Source of the DNA: Muribaculaceae bacterium Isolate-036 (Harlan)
Lineage (GTDB): Bacteria > Bacteroidota > Bacteroidia > Bacteroidales > Muribaculaceae
Assembly (NCBI GenBank): GCA_003833075.1
Contig: RIAY01000001.1
Coordinates: forward strand, 372,001-436,000
DNA: 64,000 nt
Direction: 5' to 3'
Shown in pieces: positions 1-7,480 of the stretch (positions are counted from its first letter, which is position 1; every line of letters begins with the position of its first letter). The position numbers and the translations under genes were made by a program. The notes under the pieces are model-generated. The model saw nothing but the letters and a program-made list of their open reading frames with translations. It did not search any database and was not told the origin of the DNA.

Positions 1-761
1 GACTTGCTTCCAAATTCACGTTCCACGACTTCTGCCGGAAGTAGCATTTCGGAAGCAAAAGCATCACATAATTTCTCTTGGTCATGTTTCGACAATCTTG
101 CGTCAAAAGAGGTATTTGCCAGCAAATGGGCCAGCTCATGCATATGTGTGAAACGACGTCTTTCTGTATTTTGTATGTTTTTATTTATTACCATCAGAGG
201 AGTATGGCTGTTTGCATATCCGCTGATTCCATCAAATCCTTCCGGTCCGTCGATCTCAAACACCTTCACACCATGTCCCATAAGAAGATTCTTGACACTC
301 GGAATTGGCGAAATCCCTAAGCCACAAATTCGTCTGACCTCTTTTGCAAGCATTATCATCTGCATTGGTTGAGAGATTTGTGTCGGTGCGCAGACTCGCG
401 ATATCATTGATTCTATTCCAAGGATATTTTCAATATCAATAAACCGCTCAACCTCATCTTGAATTTTAAGTTTCAATATCGTCTGATCCTTTACTCCGAT
501 ACTTGCTTTTTTTCTGAATGATATCTCCACCTCCGAAACATCAAAGGTGTATGGTCTGAAAAAATAATCTACCGGCACGCCTAAAGCTTTGGAGAGTTTG
601 ATTAAAATCTGACTCCCTGCCATAGCTTTGCCAGCTTCGTATTTGGATATGGTTTGCTTGGTTACCTCCTTTCCTGTTTTTGCGGAAAGACCTTCCATCG
701 ACAAGCCGGCCCTTTGCCGCGCTTGCTTTAGCCTTTTTGCGAATACTTCTTTCGTTTCCAT
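1..761 (-). CDS. XRE-family regulator with ImmA/IrrE-type metalloprotease domain (partial at window edge)
   Basis: Reading leftward from the ATG at 759-761, the frame stays open for 253 codons to the window edge, so the C-terminus is missing. Residues about 1-70 form an XRE helix-turn-helix (TKQTISKYEAGKA is the recognition region). Residue 208 begins a zinc protease motif, HELAH, with H208, E209 and H212, as in ImmA/IrrE peptidases. It is followed by a DAFASEMLLP segment that is usual for that family. Proteins with this layout are repressors of mobile elements, stress genes or toxin-antitoxin-like loci, and the protease half cleaves a regulator or senses a ligand. The target here is unknown. 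A palindrome 10 bp upstream suggests autoregulation. The family call is firm; the biological role is inferred. Confidence 0.88.
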   Translation of the reverse strand, partial: METKEVFAKRLKQARQRAGLSMEGLSAKTGKEVTKQTISKYEAGKAMAGSQILIKLSKALGVPVDYFFRPYTFDVSEVEISFRKKASIGVKDQTILKLKIQDEVERFIDIENILGIESMISRVCAPTQISQPMQMIMLAKEVRRICGLGISPIPSVKNLLMGHGVKVFEIDGPEGFDGISGYANSHTPLMVINKNIQNTERRRFTHMHELAHLLANTSFDARLSKHDQEKLCDAFASEMLLPAEVVEREFGSK

Positions 762-770
762 ATTTTTGTC

Positions 771-787
771 GTCGCATTTAATGCGAC
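771..787. promoter_or_regulatory. Palindromic operator candidate upstream of the XRE/ImmA regulator
   Basis: GTCGCATT and AATGCGAC form a perfect 8-bp inverted repeat with a one-base centre, starting 10 bp before the regulator's start codon. TTTTGTC to the left and GACAAAA to the right extend the symmetry in an alternative register. XRE regulators usually bind such sites in their own promoter. That this one does so is inference. Confidence 0.55.
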
Positions 788-911
788 AAAATTACAAAAT
801 TATTTTGATTTGTCAACCATTCAAGTAGAAAAAATTCAGACTTTTTTACTTCAACTGGAAACCTCAGGTAATTTGTATCATGAACAAGGTGCTTTCAGTT
901 GTCCAGAATAC

Positions 912-1217
912 CGTTTTCTTGGCCAAATCTCTGTTTATTCTTTACCAATCGCCTCAGATAGCCTCAGATAGCCCGGTTTTCTTTGCCAAATTCCGTTAAT
1001 AATAACTAATTAGCTGTGTGTCAATTCATAGAGTGCTTTTCAACGAGGAGGGGTATTAAGCAATAAATTACACATAATATCCTAAAAAAAATCAATGGCT
1101 AAGAAAATAAATGATTTTCTTAGCCATTGATTTTTTTATCCCGTTTTACCCCATAGTTTTCTTGGCTAAATTACGTTTTCTTGGCCAAGAATATTTGTTT
1201 TCTTGGCTAAAATTCCG
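912..1217. repeat. Degenerate repeat array, consensus TTTTCTTGGCYAAA
   Basis: The 780-1358 gap holds no convincing gene. It carries at least five forward copies of a 14-base motif, near 914, 977, 1157, 1175 and 1198, often followed by a TTCCGT-like tail. An inverted pair of the related TTTTCTTAGCCA is built into the hairpin at 1084-1137. CCTCAGATAG is also repeated in tandem near 952-971. The spacing is irregular and there are no CRISPR-like spacers or nearby cas genes. Possibilities are regulator sites, remnants of an interspersed element, or an untranslated structured RNA. Confidence 0.6.
1084..1137. terminator. Long symmetrical hairpin, possible bidirectional terminator
   Basis: An 18-bp perfect stem (1091-1108 with 1114-1131) closes on a five-base loop. 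It is extended by an A run on the left pairing with a T run on the right, giving about 24 bp. The A and T tracts allow termination in both directions. No gene end lies close by, so it could equally be a decayed mobile-element end. Confidence 0.55.
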
Positions 1218-1358
1218 ACACTCCACGGTAGGTTTGTGAGTATCAATGGAGGGCTTCGATTGCAAATTTTCGTGGAAATACAATGAAAGGGACAACAATT
1301 AAGAATTTTTCAAATCATACTGCAAGTATATGGCAGTTATTTCGATTAACTTTGCAGA

Positions 1359-2420
1359 ATGAAACAGGAAAAGACGCGCATACTTACCCGGGACGGCGTG
1401 GAAGTCGAGGCTTTCGCTCCAGCTATTTTGTCTGTAAGCCGTGCTACGGATATACCGGCGTTCTATGCGGAATGGTTTTTCAATCGCCTGGAGGAGGGAT
1501 ATTGTAAATGGCGCAATCCTTTCAACCGGGTGGTGAATTATGTGTCGTTTGAAAGAGTGCGGTTTATTGTATTCTGGTCGAAGAATCCGGCTCCCCTTAT
1601 TCCTTATCTTGACAGATTAAAGAAACGGGGAATAGGTTGCTATATCCAGTATACGCTCAATGATTATGAGGCGGAGGGACTAGAACCCGGTGTGCCCGCA
1701 ACCGGACAGCGCGTTGAGACCTTCCGCCGACTGGTGGAGGTTCTTAGTGCGCATGGCGTGGTGTGGCGGTTCGATCCGATGATTCTGACAGATAAAATCG
1801 GGATCAGTGAACTCTTGCAGAAAGTCAGTTTTTTGGCGGAGAAACTACATGGCTATACCGATACACTTGTTTTCAGTTTTGCCGACATAGCCGGTTATCG
1901 CAAAGTCGGGCGCAATCTCGCGGCGAATGGAATCGGTTATGAGGAATGGACGGAGGTCGGGATGAGGGAATTTGCCTTGCGACTTTCTCAACTTAACAAA
2001 GAATCTAGATGGAATCTGAAACTGCGCACCTGTGCCGAGAGAATTGACTTGTCGGAGTTCGGTATAGAGCATAGTCGATGTGTAGATGATGAGCGTATTG
2101 CTCGTATCGCCAATCGTGATGCTTGCCTTATGACGGAACTTGGATTGCGAATACATGAACAGTCGCCCGGTCTGTTCGGAGAGATCGAGATGCTTCCAGC
2201 CGGAGCCATCTTTATGCCGGAAGGGCGGTATGCCATGTGTATCGCCAATAGAAAAGATTCTGGTCAGCGCCAGCTCTGCGGCTGCATCAAATCGAAGGAC
2301 ATTGGACAGTATGACACGTGCCCGCATGGATGCCTTTACTGCTACGCCAATACCTCATCCGAATCAGCAAGTCGAAATTATCATCGGCATAATCCCGATA
2401 CCGAAACGATTATATCTTAA
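1359..2420 (+). CDS. DUF1848 family protein (radical-SAM-like, C-terminal cysteine cluster)
   Basis: The 353 residues match DUF1848 along their length: an N-terminal 'SVSRATDIPAFY' segment, a 'VRFIVFWSKNPAPL' strand, a 'RFDPMIL' motif, and a cysteine-rich C-terminus. C307 and C309 are followed by C321-x3-C325-x2-C328. The last three have the spacing of a radical SAM 4Fe-4S cluster but sit at the C-terminus rather than the N-terminus. The reaction of the family is not established. A TAACTTTG -7 element ends only four bases before the ATG, so the mRNA may have almost no leader. The methyltransferase remnant follows after 9 bp and may have been co-transcribed. Confidence 0.85.
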   Translation: MKQEKTRILTRDGVEVEAFAPAILSVSRATDIPAFYAEWFFNRLEEGYCKWRNPFNRVVNYVSFERVRFIVFWSKNPAPLIPYLDRLKKRGIGCYIQYTLNDYEAEGLEPGVPATGQRVETFRRLVEVLSAHGVVWRFDPMILTDKIGISELLQKVSFLAEKLHGYTDTLVFSFADIAGYRKVGRNLAANGIGYEEWTEVGMREFALRLSQLNKESRWNLKLRTCAERIDLSEFGIEHSRCVDDERIARIANRDACLMTELGLRIHEQSPGLFGEIEMLPAGAIFMPEGRYAMCIANRKDSGQRQLCGCIKSKDIGQYDTCPHGCLYCYANTSSESASRNYHRHNPDTETIIS

Positions 2421-2429
2421 ACAGCCCTA

Positions 2430-3205
2430 TTGAAAATGTTGAAGTTACTCACCTATGACTCATTACTGGCGGAAGCGTCAGAGTATATACTGAGCCTTCC
2501 GGAAACTAAGCAAAAAGAATTGAAGGAAAATCTTTCTCATGGGAAAGCTCTCCTGAAAAGCAAGGATCAAATGAAAGCCTATCTACATCATTATGGCCAG
2601 ATGCATCGTGAGAAACTCCTGCGTGCATATAAGCACATTCCCTCAGATTTTTTGAAGTCTTCATTTTCGGTGATAGACTGGGGCTGCGGCCAAGGTCTGG
2701 CATCAATGGTATTGAGTGAATATGTGCCGAATGAAGACATTGTGACAGACTTTATATTAATTGAACCTTCTGTACTGTGCTTGTCACAGGCGAATGCCAA
2801 CCTCACATGGAGCAATCCTAAGAGTATGGTTGATGTACTTAGGAAGCGTGAGGAAGAAGTTGAAGCCACTGATATATGTGTTCAAGAACGCAAAGTGCTT
2901 CATTTATTGTCAAATGTAGTGGATATGCCTGAATTTTCGGGTAATGGGATTCGCCGGTTTGTCTTTGCCAATATCAACCTTAATCATCTTATCATAGGAG
3001 TGAGTCCATTTTACCCGAAGAAGGTCGAGGAAAGAGGATGGATGAATTTGCGGAATCACTCAATGGCTTCAAGAAGGTGTATTCTTTCCAGAAACATATT
3101 GATGATTGGGATAAAAACTATAGTTGTCAAATTCGGGTTCTATCAAACCGACTTACACCGAAAGGTGAAGTCTTTGAGAATCGTCAATACGTTCATATTG
3201 TCTAA
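2430..3205 (+). pseudogene. Class I SAM-dependent methyltransferase, frameshifted
   Basis: The first part reads as a methyltransferase: a helical N-terminus, then DWGCGQG at about residues 83-89, the glycine-rich SAM-binding loop. After codon ~200 the original frame runs into low-complexity sequence unlike any protein. A good continuation lies in another frame from the ATG at 3038 to the TAA at 3203-3205 (MDEFAESLNGFKKVYSF...). Restoring one A in the AAA run near 3031-3033 would join the two as VEEKRMDEF. The gene therefore looks inactivated by a one-base deletion, or the sequence has an error there. Substrate unknown. Confidence 0.75.
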
Positions 3206-3278
3206 TGTTTTTATAATGAACGTTTTGGCGATTCATTTGTATTTGACATTTCGATATATTAACTTAAGTTGCAACTAC

Positions 3279-3326
3279 TTCGGTAATTTTTACCGAATCA
3301 TTGTCTGAGAAAAATCACTAAATTTG
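3279..3326 (+). promoter_or_regulatory. Promoter with palindrome before the truncated RhuM gene
   Basis: TTCGGTAA-TTT-TTACCGAA (3279-3297) is an 8-bp inverted repeat. It abuts a TTG at 3301-3303 and a TAAATTTG -7 element at 3319-3326. The ATG is only four bases further on. The palindrome would cover or flank the -33 region, as a repressor site would. Confidence 0.55.
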
Positions 3327-3330
3327 CAAG

Positions 3331-3576
3331 ATGAAAGAAGATAATGCAAATGAAATCATACTCTATCAGCCGAACGATACTCTCACTCTTGATGTAAGAG
3401 TAGAGGATGAATCAGTGTGGCTTACTCAGGCTCAGATCGTTGAGTTGTTTGCCAGCAGCAAAGCCAATATCAGCGAACACCTGAAACATATATTTGAGTC
3501 TGGAGAATTACTTAAAGATGCAACTGTTCGGAAATTCCGAACAGTTCGTCAAGAAGGGAATCGGAGTGCGACATGA
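3331..3576 (+). pseudogene. RhuM family protein, N-terminal fragment
   Basis: These 81 residues align with the start of the intact RhuM at 4027: ILYQPND, VWLTQAQIVELF, NISEHLKHIFESGEL and VRQEGNR correspond to IIYQSED, VWLSQQQMAELY, NIVQHIRNIYADGEL and VRQEGAR. The match stops after VRQEGNR, where the intact protein continues into its FYNLDMIISLGY core, so about three quarters of the protein is missing. The stop codon overlaps the start of the next ORF (ATGA), so translation could be coupled. It may be a dead fragment, or a short DNA-binding-like protein kept with its neighbour. Confidence 0.75.
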
Positions 3577-3947
3577 TGAATCTGGTTTCTGTATGTAATG
3601 CTCCCACCAATAAGAGTGGCGTTTATTTGGTATGGAACTCAACTTGCAATGGAAACAAAGAATTAATTTATATCTGCCGATCAGGAAAAAAGGAAAATGG
3701 TAAAATTGTTCATCGCAAAGCCGGATTGGGGGGAATTAAGGATAGATTGGTTAATGGTCACCAATTGGGGAAGTTACCTCGAAAAAGAATATGGCCTATT
3801 ATAATGTTACAATATGGGATAAAAAAATTAACAGTAAGTTGGTTTGATACAGAGAACGATGATCCTGTAGAAGTGGAAAGACTTTTATTAAATGAAATAT
3901 TACATATCAGTGGGAGTCTACCAGTTTGGAATAATCAACCATACTAA
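3573..3947 (+). CDS. Small protein with divergent GIY-YIG-like nuclease signature
   Basis: This is a 124-residue ORF of unknown function. Its order of motifs resembles a GIY-YIG domain: GVYLVW near residue 17 in the place of GIY, LIYICRSG in the place of YIG, GIKDRLVNGH in the place of the R...H helix, a glutamate in VERLLLNEI, and a closing PVWNNQ like the PxxN loop. The central YIG is degenerate (YIC), so catalysis is uncertain. It overlaps the truncated RhuM fragment by four bases and may be translated with it. The resemblance is by eye; a structure prediction would decide it. Confidence 0.5.
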   Translation: MMNLVSVCNAPTNKSGVYLVWNSTCNGNKELIYICRSGKKENGKIVHRKAGLGGIKDRLVNGHQLGKLPRKRIWPIIMLQYGIKKLTVSWFDTENDDPVEVERLLLNEILHISGSLPVWNNQPY

Positions 3948-4026
3948 TTCACGGTTAATTGACAAGTTTGATTAACACAAAAGTATACTACAATTATTGA
4001 ACATCTATCAATAATCATTTGCGACC

Positions 4027-5031
4027 ATGGATGTCAACAACCAAATAATCATATATCAGAGCGAGGACGGCGAGACCCGCATCGAGGTGAAGTTTACGGG
4101 AGAGACTGTATGGCTTTCCCAGCAACAGATGGCAGAGCTTTATCAGACGACTCGACCCAATATCGTGCAGCATATCCGCAACATATATGCGGATGGAGAA
4201 TTGGATGAACATGCAACCTGTAAGAATTTCTTACAAGTTCGACAAGAGGGAGCCAGGCAGGTGACGCGAGAGATACCATTCTATAACCTCGATATGATTA
4301 TATCGCTGGGTTATAGAATCCGGTCGGTGATTGCGACGCACTTCCGCAGGTGGGCCACGGAGCGACTGAAGGAGTATATCATCAAGGGATTTACAATGGA
4401 CGACGAGCGGTTGAAGGGTAACGGCGGCGGTGCATACTGGCGTGAGCTGCTCGATCGTATCCGTGATATCCGTTCGTCGGAGAAAGTGATGTACCGACAG
4501 GTACTCGACCTTTATGCCACGGCTGTCGATTATGATCCTCGTTCTGAAATTTCGGTCGAGTTCTTCAAAATTGTGCAGAATAAACTTCATTTCGCCGCTC
4601 ATGGCAACACTGCTGCCGAGGTGATTTTTAAGCGAGCCAATGCGGATGCTCCGATGATGGGTCTGACGTCATTCAAAGGTGACCATCCAACACTTCGAGA
4701 CGCACAGATTGCCAAGAATTATCTGAGCGAAAATGAACTGAAAATTCTCAACAATCTTGTCTCCGGATACTTTGATTTCGCCGAGATTCAGGCGATGAAG
4801 CGTCGCCCTATGTATATGGATGACTATGTGCGACAACTTGACATGATTCTTTCCTCAACAGGTGAAGCATTGCTCAATGGTCCCGGCTCGGTCAGCCATC
4901 AGCAGGCGATGGATAAAGCCCGCGAAGAGTACCGCAAATTCCAGGTAAGAGAGTTGTCCCCAGTTGAACGTGCCTATCTCGATACTATCAAAGCCCTCAA
5001 TGCCAAAGCCAAGAACAAAGGGAAAGACTAA
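4027..5031 (+). CDS. RhuM family protein
   Basis: The 334 residues are the usual length for the RhuM (virulence protein RhuM) family. The N-terminus has VWLSQQQMAELYQTTRPNIVQHI, a helix-turn-helix-like region. It is followed by the conserved VRQEGARQV, FYNLDMIISLGYRIRS and THFRRWATERLKEYI blocks. The C-terminal half is helical and basic and ends in a lysine-rich tail. RhuM genes are common in pathogenicity and defence islands and on mobile DNA, but their biochemical role is unclear. A truncated paralogue lies just upstream, which suggests repeated turnover at this site. Confidence 0.88.
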   Translation: MDVNNQIIIYQSEDGETRIEVKFTGETVWLSQQQMAELYQTTRPNIVQHIRNIYADGELDEHATCKNFLQVRQEGARQVTREIPFYNLDMIISLGYRIRSVIATHFRRWATERLKEYIIKGFTMDDERLKGNGGGAYWRELLDRIRDIRSSEKVMYRQVLDLYATAVDYDPRSEISVEFFKIVQNKLHFAAHGNTAAEVIFKRANADAPMMGLTSFKGDHPTLRDAQIAKNYLSENELKILNNLVSGYFDFAEIQAMKRRPMYMDDYVRQLDMILSSTGEALLNGPGSVSHQQAMDKAREEYRKFQVRELSPVERAYLDTIKALNAKAKNKGKD

Positions 5032-5110
5032 AGATCCTTTCGTGATTTCAAATCGTGATGACGTGGTGCATTCATTGTCTTTCATCGCCTGATTCACTTG
5101 TCTATTGAAG

Positions 5111-5263
5111 TTAAAAATATCGTAAAATACTGATTTCGTGTTTGCCGTTTGCGGGTCCGGGAAGACGTTCCACAGTGAAGCCTGCCGGCTGAAGCCGGCG
5201 GCGTATGACTTCTTTTGCACAATAGGTTGTCAGCTCCCCGCCGCTGTCTGTTGTTGGAATCAT
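5111..5263 (-). pseudogene. MnmD-like tRNA-modification methyltransferase, C-terminal remnant
   Basis: A 50-codon frame on the minus strand reads GELTTYCAKEVIRRRLQPAG and then FTVERLPGPANGKHE. This is the C-terminal signature of MnmD/MnmC-N type methyltransferases, which act on the wobble uridine of tRNA. The remaining ~170 residues of the family are absent. It overlaps the stop of the ABC-F remnant by an ATGA. Both are 3' ends of larger genes, so this is a graveyard of gene tails left by deletion or recombination. A GCCGGC-TGAA-GCCGGC hairpin lies within it at 5184-5199. Confidence 0.65.
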
Positions 5264-5496
5264 GAGAGCTGCTCTGCTTTTTTCTTTTCGAGGAATTCAT
5301 TAATGCCGCACAGGTGCTCGCGCACACGACCATCGCCGAATTCATATACCTTGGTGACGAGTCCGTCAAGAAAGTCGCGGTCATGGCTGACGGCGATGAG
5401 CGTACCGTCGAAGTCCCGCAACGCATGCTGTGCAGAGAGCCGCTTTTCGCCGGACATCTGCAACGCCATCACTTCGTCGATATTGAGTTTGCTCAT
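5260..5496 (-). pseudogene. ABC-F ATPase, C-terminal remnant
   Basis: From about residue 25, this 78-residue frame reads as the tail of an ABC-F second ATPase domain: ALRDFDGTLIAVSHDRDFLD, then a KVYEFGDGRV segment with the switch histidine, and a short charged end. The Walker A, signature and Walker B regions are missing, and the first 24 residues do not look like ABC-F. Intact ABC-F genes exist at 36408 and 39679, so this is not the cell's only copy. Likely non-functional. Confidence 0.75.
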
Positions 5497-5655
5497 CGCT
5501 GTGGTTTGTTAGCTGCTATCAATGTTACTTTAATCTGTTGCCCGACAAGAGATTCATCGTATGCACTCCCCCGGCAGATACAAATGGATTTGTCGGTGCT
5601 GAGAGAATGTAGTATTTTTGTGTTGTAAAATGTTTGGGATGTCAAAAAATAGAAT

Positions 5656-7308
5656 ATGGACGGCGCATCTGTAACAGGAAAGGGTATGAACAATCCCTTT
5701 GATTATATTCCCGATGCCGCGTGCGAGAGAGCTTATCAGGAATTAAGAGACAGGCTGAAGGCGTTAAAGCGAAGTGTCAACCCTGATGATGTCAATTTCT
5801 GTCGGGAACTTGAAGCCGGGAAAATGCTTGGCGTGCTTATCGCTTCAGATGACGGCGGAATGCGTCACACCCTGTGTGCCTTTTCCGGACAACTTGGCAA
5901 CGGAGGCTTCTTTTATCCTGGTTTTGTAGGACCGGTGTTCGATTATCTGGACCCCGATGGCTATTTCAAATCAAAAGAACGCGACATATCACGTCTGAGC
6001 GCAGAGATTGCGGAGTTCGGGAAAAACACGTTCTCCAGAGCAAAGCGTGAATACGAAGAGGCGAAGAGACAATCTGATGCGGAAATTGAGGCGTATAAGG
6101 ATAAATGCAGAAGATCAAAAACTGAAAGGAATGCTAAAAGAGCAACGGCATCATGCGATGAGGCAGAACTGGCAGCCATGATACGTCAGAGTCAGTTTGA
6201 AAAAGCCGAACTTCATCGTCTCAAGAAGAGAGCTGCAGAGAGACTGGAGCCTTTATTGGCGGCAATGAATGAGGCGCAGTCGCATATTGACACCCTGAAA
6301 GAGAGACGCCGTATGGATTCCGAAGCTTTGCAGCAATGGCTCTTCTCTAATTTCACATTGCTTAACGCCAGAGGTGAAAGCAGGACACTGAGTGAGATTT
6401 TTGCAGAAACGCCACTGAAGATTCCTCCATCCGGAGCAGGGGAGTGCTGTGCGCCCAAACTTTTGCAGGCTGCCTATCTGCGCGGCTGGAAGCCAATAGC
6501 GATTGCCGAATATTGGTATGGACATGCCAAGAGCGGAGAAATAAGGATAGATGGCGCGTATTATCCCGCCTGTCGCGGAAAATGTCTTCCGGTGCTGGGC
6601 TGGATGCTGCAGGGTCTTGATGTATATCCGCCTCTGGAAAGTGGTTGCGGGCAACCGGTAGTCCGGGATCCGGAAATCATATATGAGAACAGATGGTTCT
6701 GTGTGGTTGACAAACCGTCTGGAATGCTCTCTGTGCCAGGTAAGGGGAACGCGGTTTCCGTGCAGCAGTGGCTTGAGGAGAAATATGGCTCCGGCAGGTC
6801 TGTCAGAATGGCTCATCGTCTTGATCAGGACACCTCCGGTCTGCTTATAGCCACATTCGGGAACGACACTCTCAAGGTCATGCAGTCGCTTTTTGCCACA
6901 AGAAAGGTAAAAAAGACGTATGTTGCCGAACTTGTGGGAGATTACCGGTCACTTGGAATCTCCCGTTGCGGACATATAGATCTGCCATTATCTCCGGACT
7001 GGCTTGACAGACCGCGTCAGCGCGTGGATCTTGAATGTGGCAAGGATGCTCTTACCTATTACGAATTCACCGGTGCTGAAGGTGGAAGAAGCCGCGTAGA
7101 GTTCCAGCCAGTCACAGGCCGTACCCACCAACTGAGAATACATGCGGCATCAGAAATAGGGCTCGGAATGCCTATTGCCGGCGACCGCCTGTATGGCAGG
7201 AATATCGGGAATGGTCAGAGGCGACTTCATCTTCATGCAGAAAAGCTGGAATTTACCTTCCCTACAGATGGTAATCATTATTGTTTCGAATCACCTGCTC
7301 CGTTCTGA
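5656..7308 (+). CDS. RluA family RNA pseudouridine synthase with long N-terminal extension
   Basis: Residues about 335-550 are an RluA-type pseudouridine synthase: FCVVDKPSGMLSVPG, HRLDQDTSG with catalytic D390, KTYVAEL, and GRTHQLRIHAA. The enzyme turns specific uridines in rRNA or tRNA into pseudouridine. The first ~330 residues are not part of the usual ~220-320-residue family. They contain a glycine-rich patch (FSGQLGNGGFFYPGF) and then a charged helix of about 100 residues, probably a coiled coil. A second ATG ten codons in (MNNPFDY) could be the true start, and neither has a strong ribosome-binding site. The RNA target cannot be told from sequence. Confidence 0.88.
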   Translation: MDGASVTGKGMNNPFDYIPDAACERAYQELRDRLKALKRSVNPDDVNFCRELEAGKMLGVLIASDDGGMRHTLCAFSGQLGNGGFFYPGFVGPVFDYLDPDGYFKSKERDISRLSAEIAEFGKNTFSRAKREYEEAKRQSDAEIEAYKDKCRRSKTERNAKRATASCDEAELAAMIRQSQFEKAELHRLKKRAAERLEPLLAAMNEAQSHIDTLKERRRMDSEALQQWLFSNFTLLNARGESRTLSEIFAETPLKIPPSGAGECCAPKLLQAAYLRGWKPIAIAEYWYGHAKSGEIRIDGAYYPACRGKCLPVLGWMLQGLDVYPPLESGCGQPVVRDPEIIYENRWFCVVDKPSGMLSVPGKGNAVSVQQWLEEKYGSGRSVRMAHRLDQDTSGLLIATFGNDTLKVMQSLFATRKVKKTYVAELVGDYRSLGISRCGHIDLPLSPDWLDRPRQRVDLECGKDALTYYEFTGAEGGRSRVEFQPVTGRTHQLRIHAASEIGLGMPIAGDRLYGRNIGNGQRRLHLHAEKLEFTFPTDGNHYCFESPAPF

Positions 7309-7376
7309 CAACAGGTGAAAGGGTGGCTGTCTGTTGAGATAATGTTGAAATAATATTTGCGATATTGGCTTTAAAG

Positions 7377-7408
7377 TTTTGCAACAAATAGTTTTTGTAT
7401 TATCTTTA
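7377..7408 (+). promoter_or_regulatory. Probable promoter of the first DUF6377 regulator
   Basis: TTTTG near 7377-7381 and TATCTTTAC at 7400-7408 match the Bacteroidota -33 and -7 elements, about 20 bases apart. This places the transcript start about 65 bases before the gene. Confidence 0.5.
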
Positions 7409-7480
7409 CCAAGTGGATTTTTAGAGTGAAATCATCTTGATTTTATGGCTCCATGCTTAATGAAATAAAAATGATAGGAT

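Noticed and set aside
912-1217. CRISPR array
   Set aside because: Repeat copies are irregularly spaced, short and degenerate, with no spacer pattern and no cas genes.
4855-5426. Minus-strand ORFs of 110-121 codons overlapping the RhuM end and the gene-tail region
   Set aside because: They are out-of-frame readings. The meaningful frames are the shorter MnmD-like and ABC-F tails.
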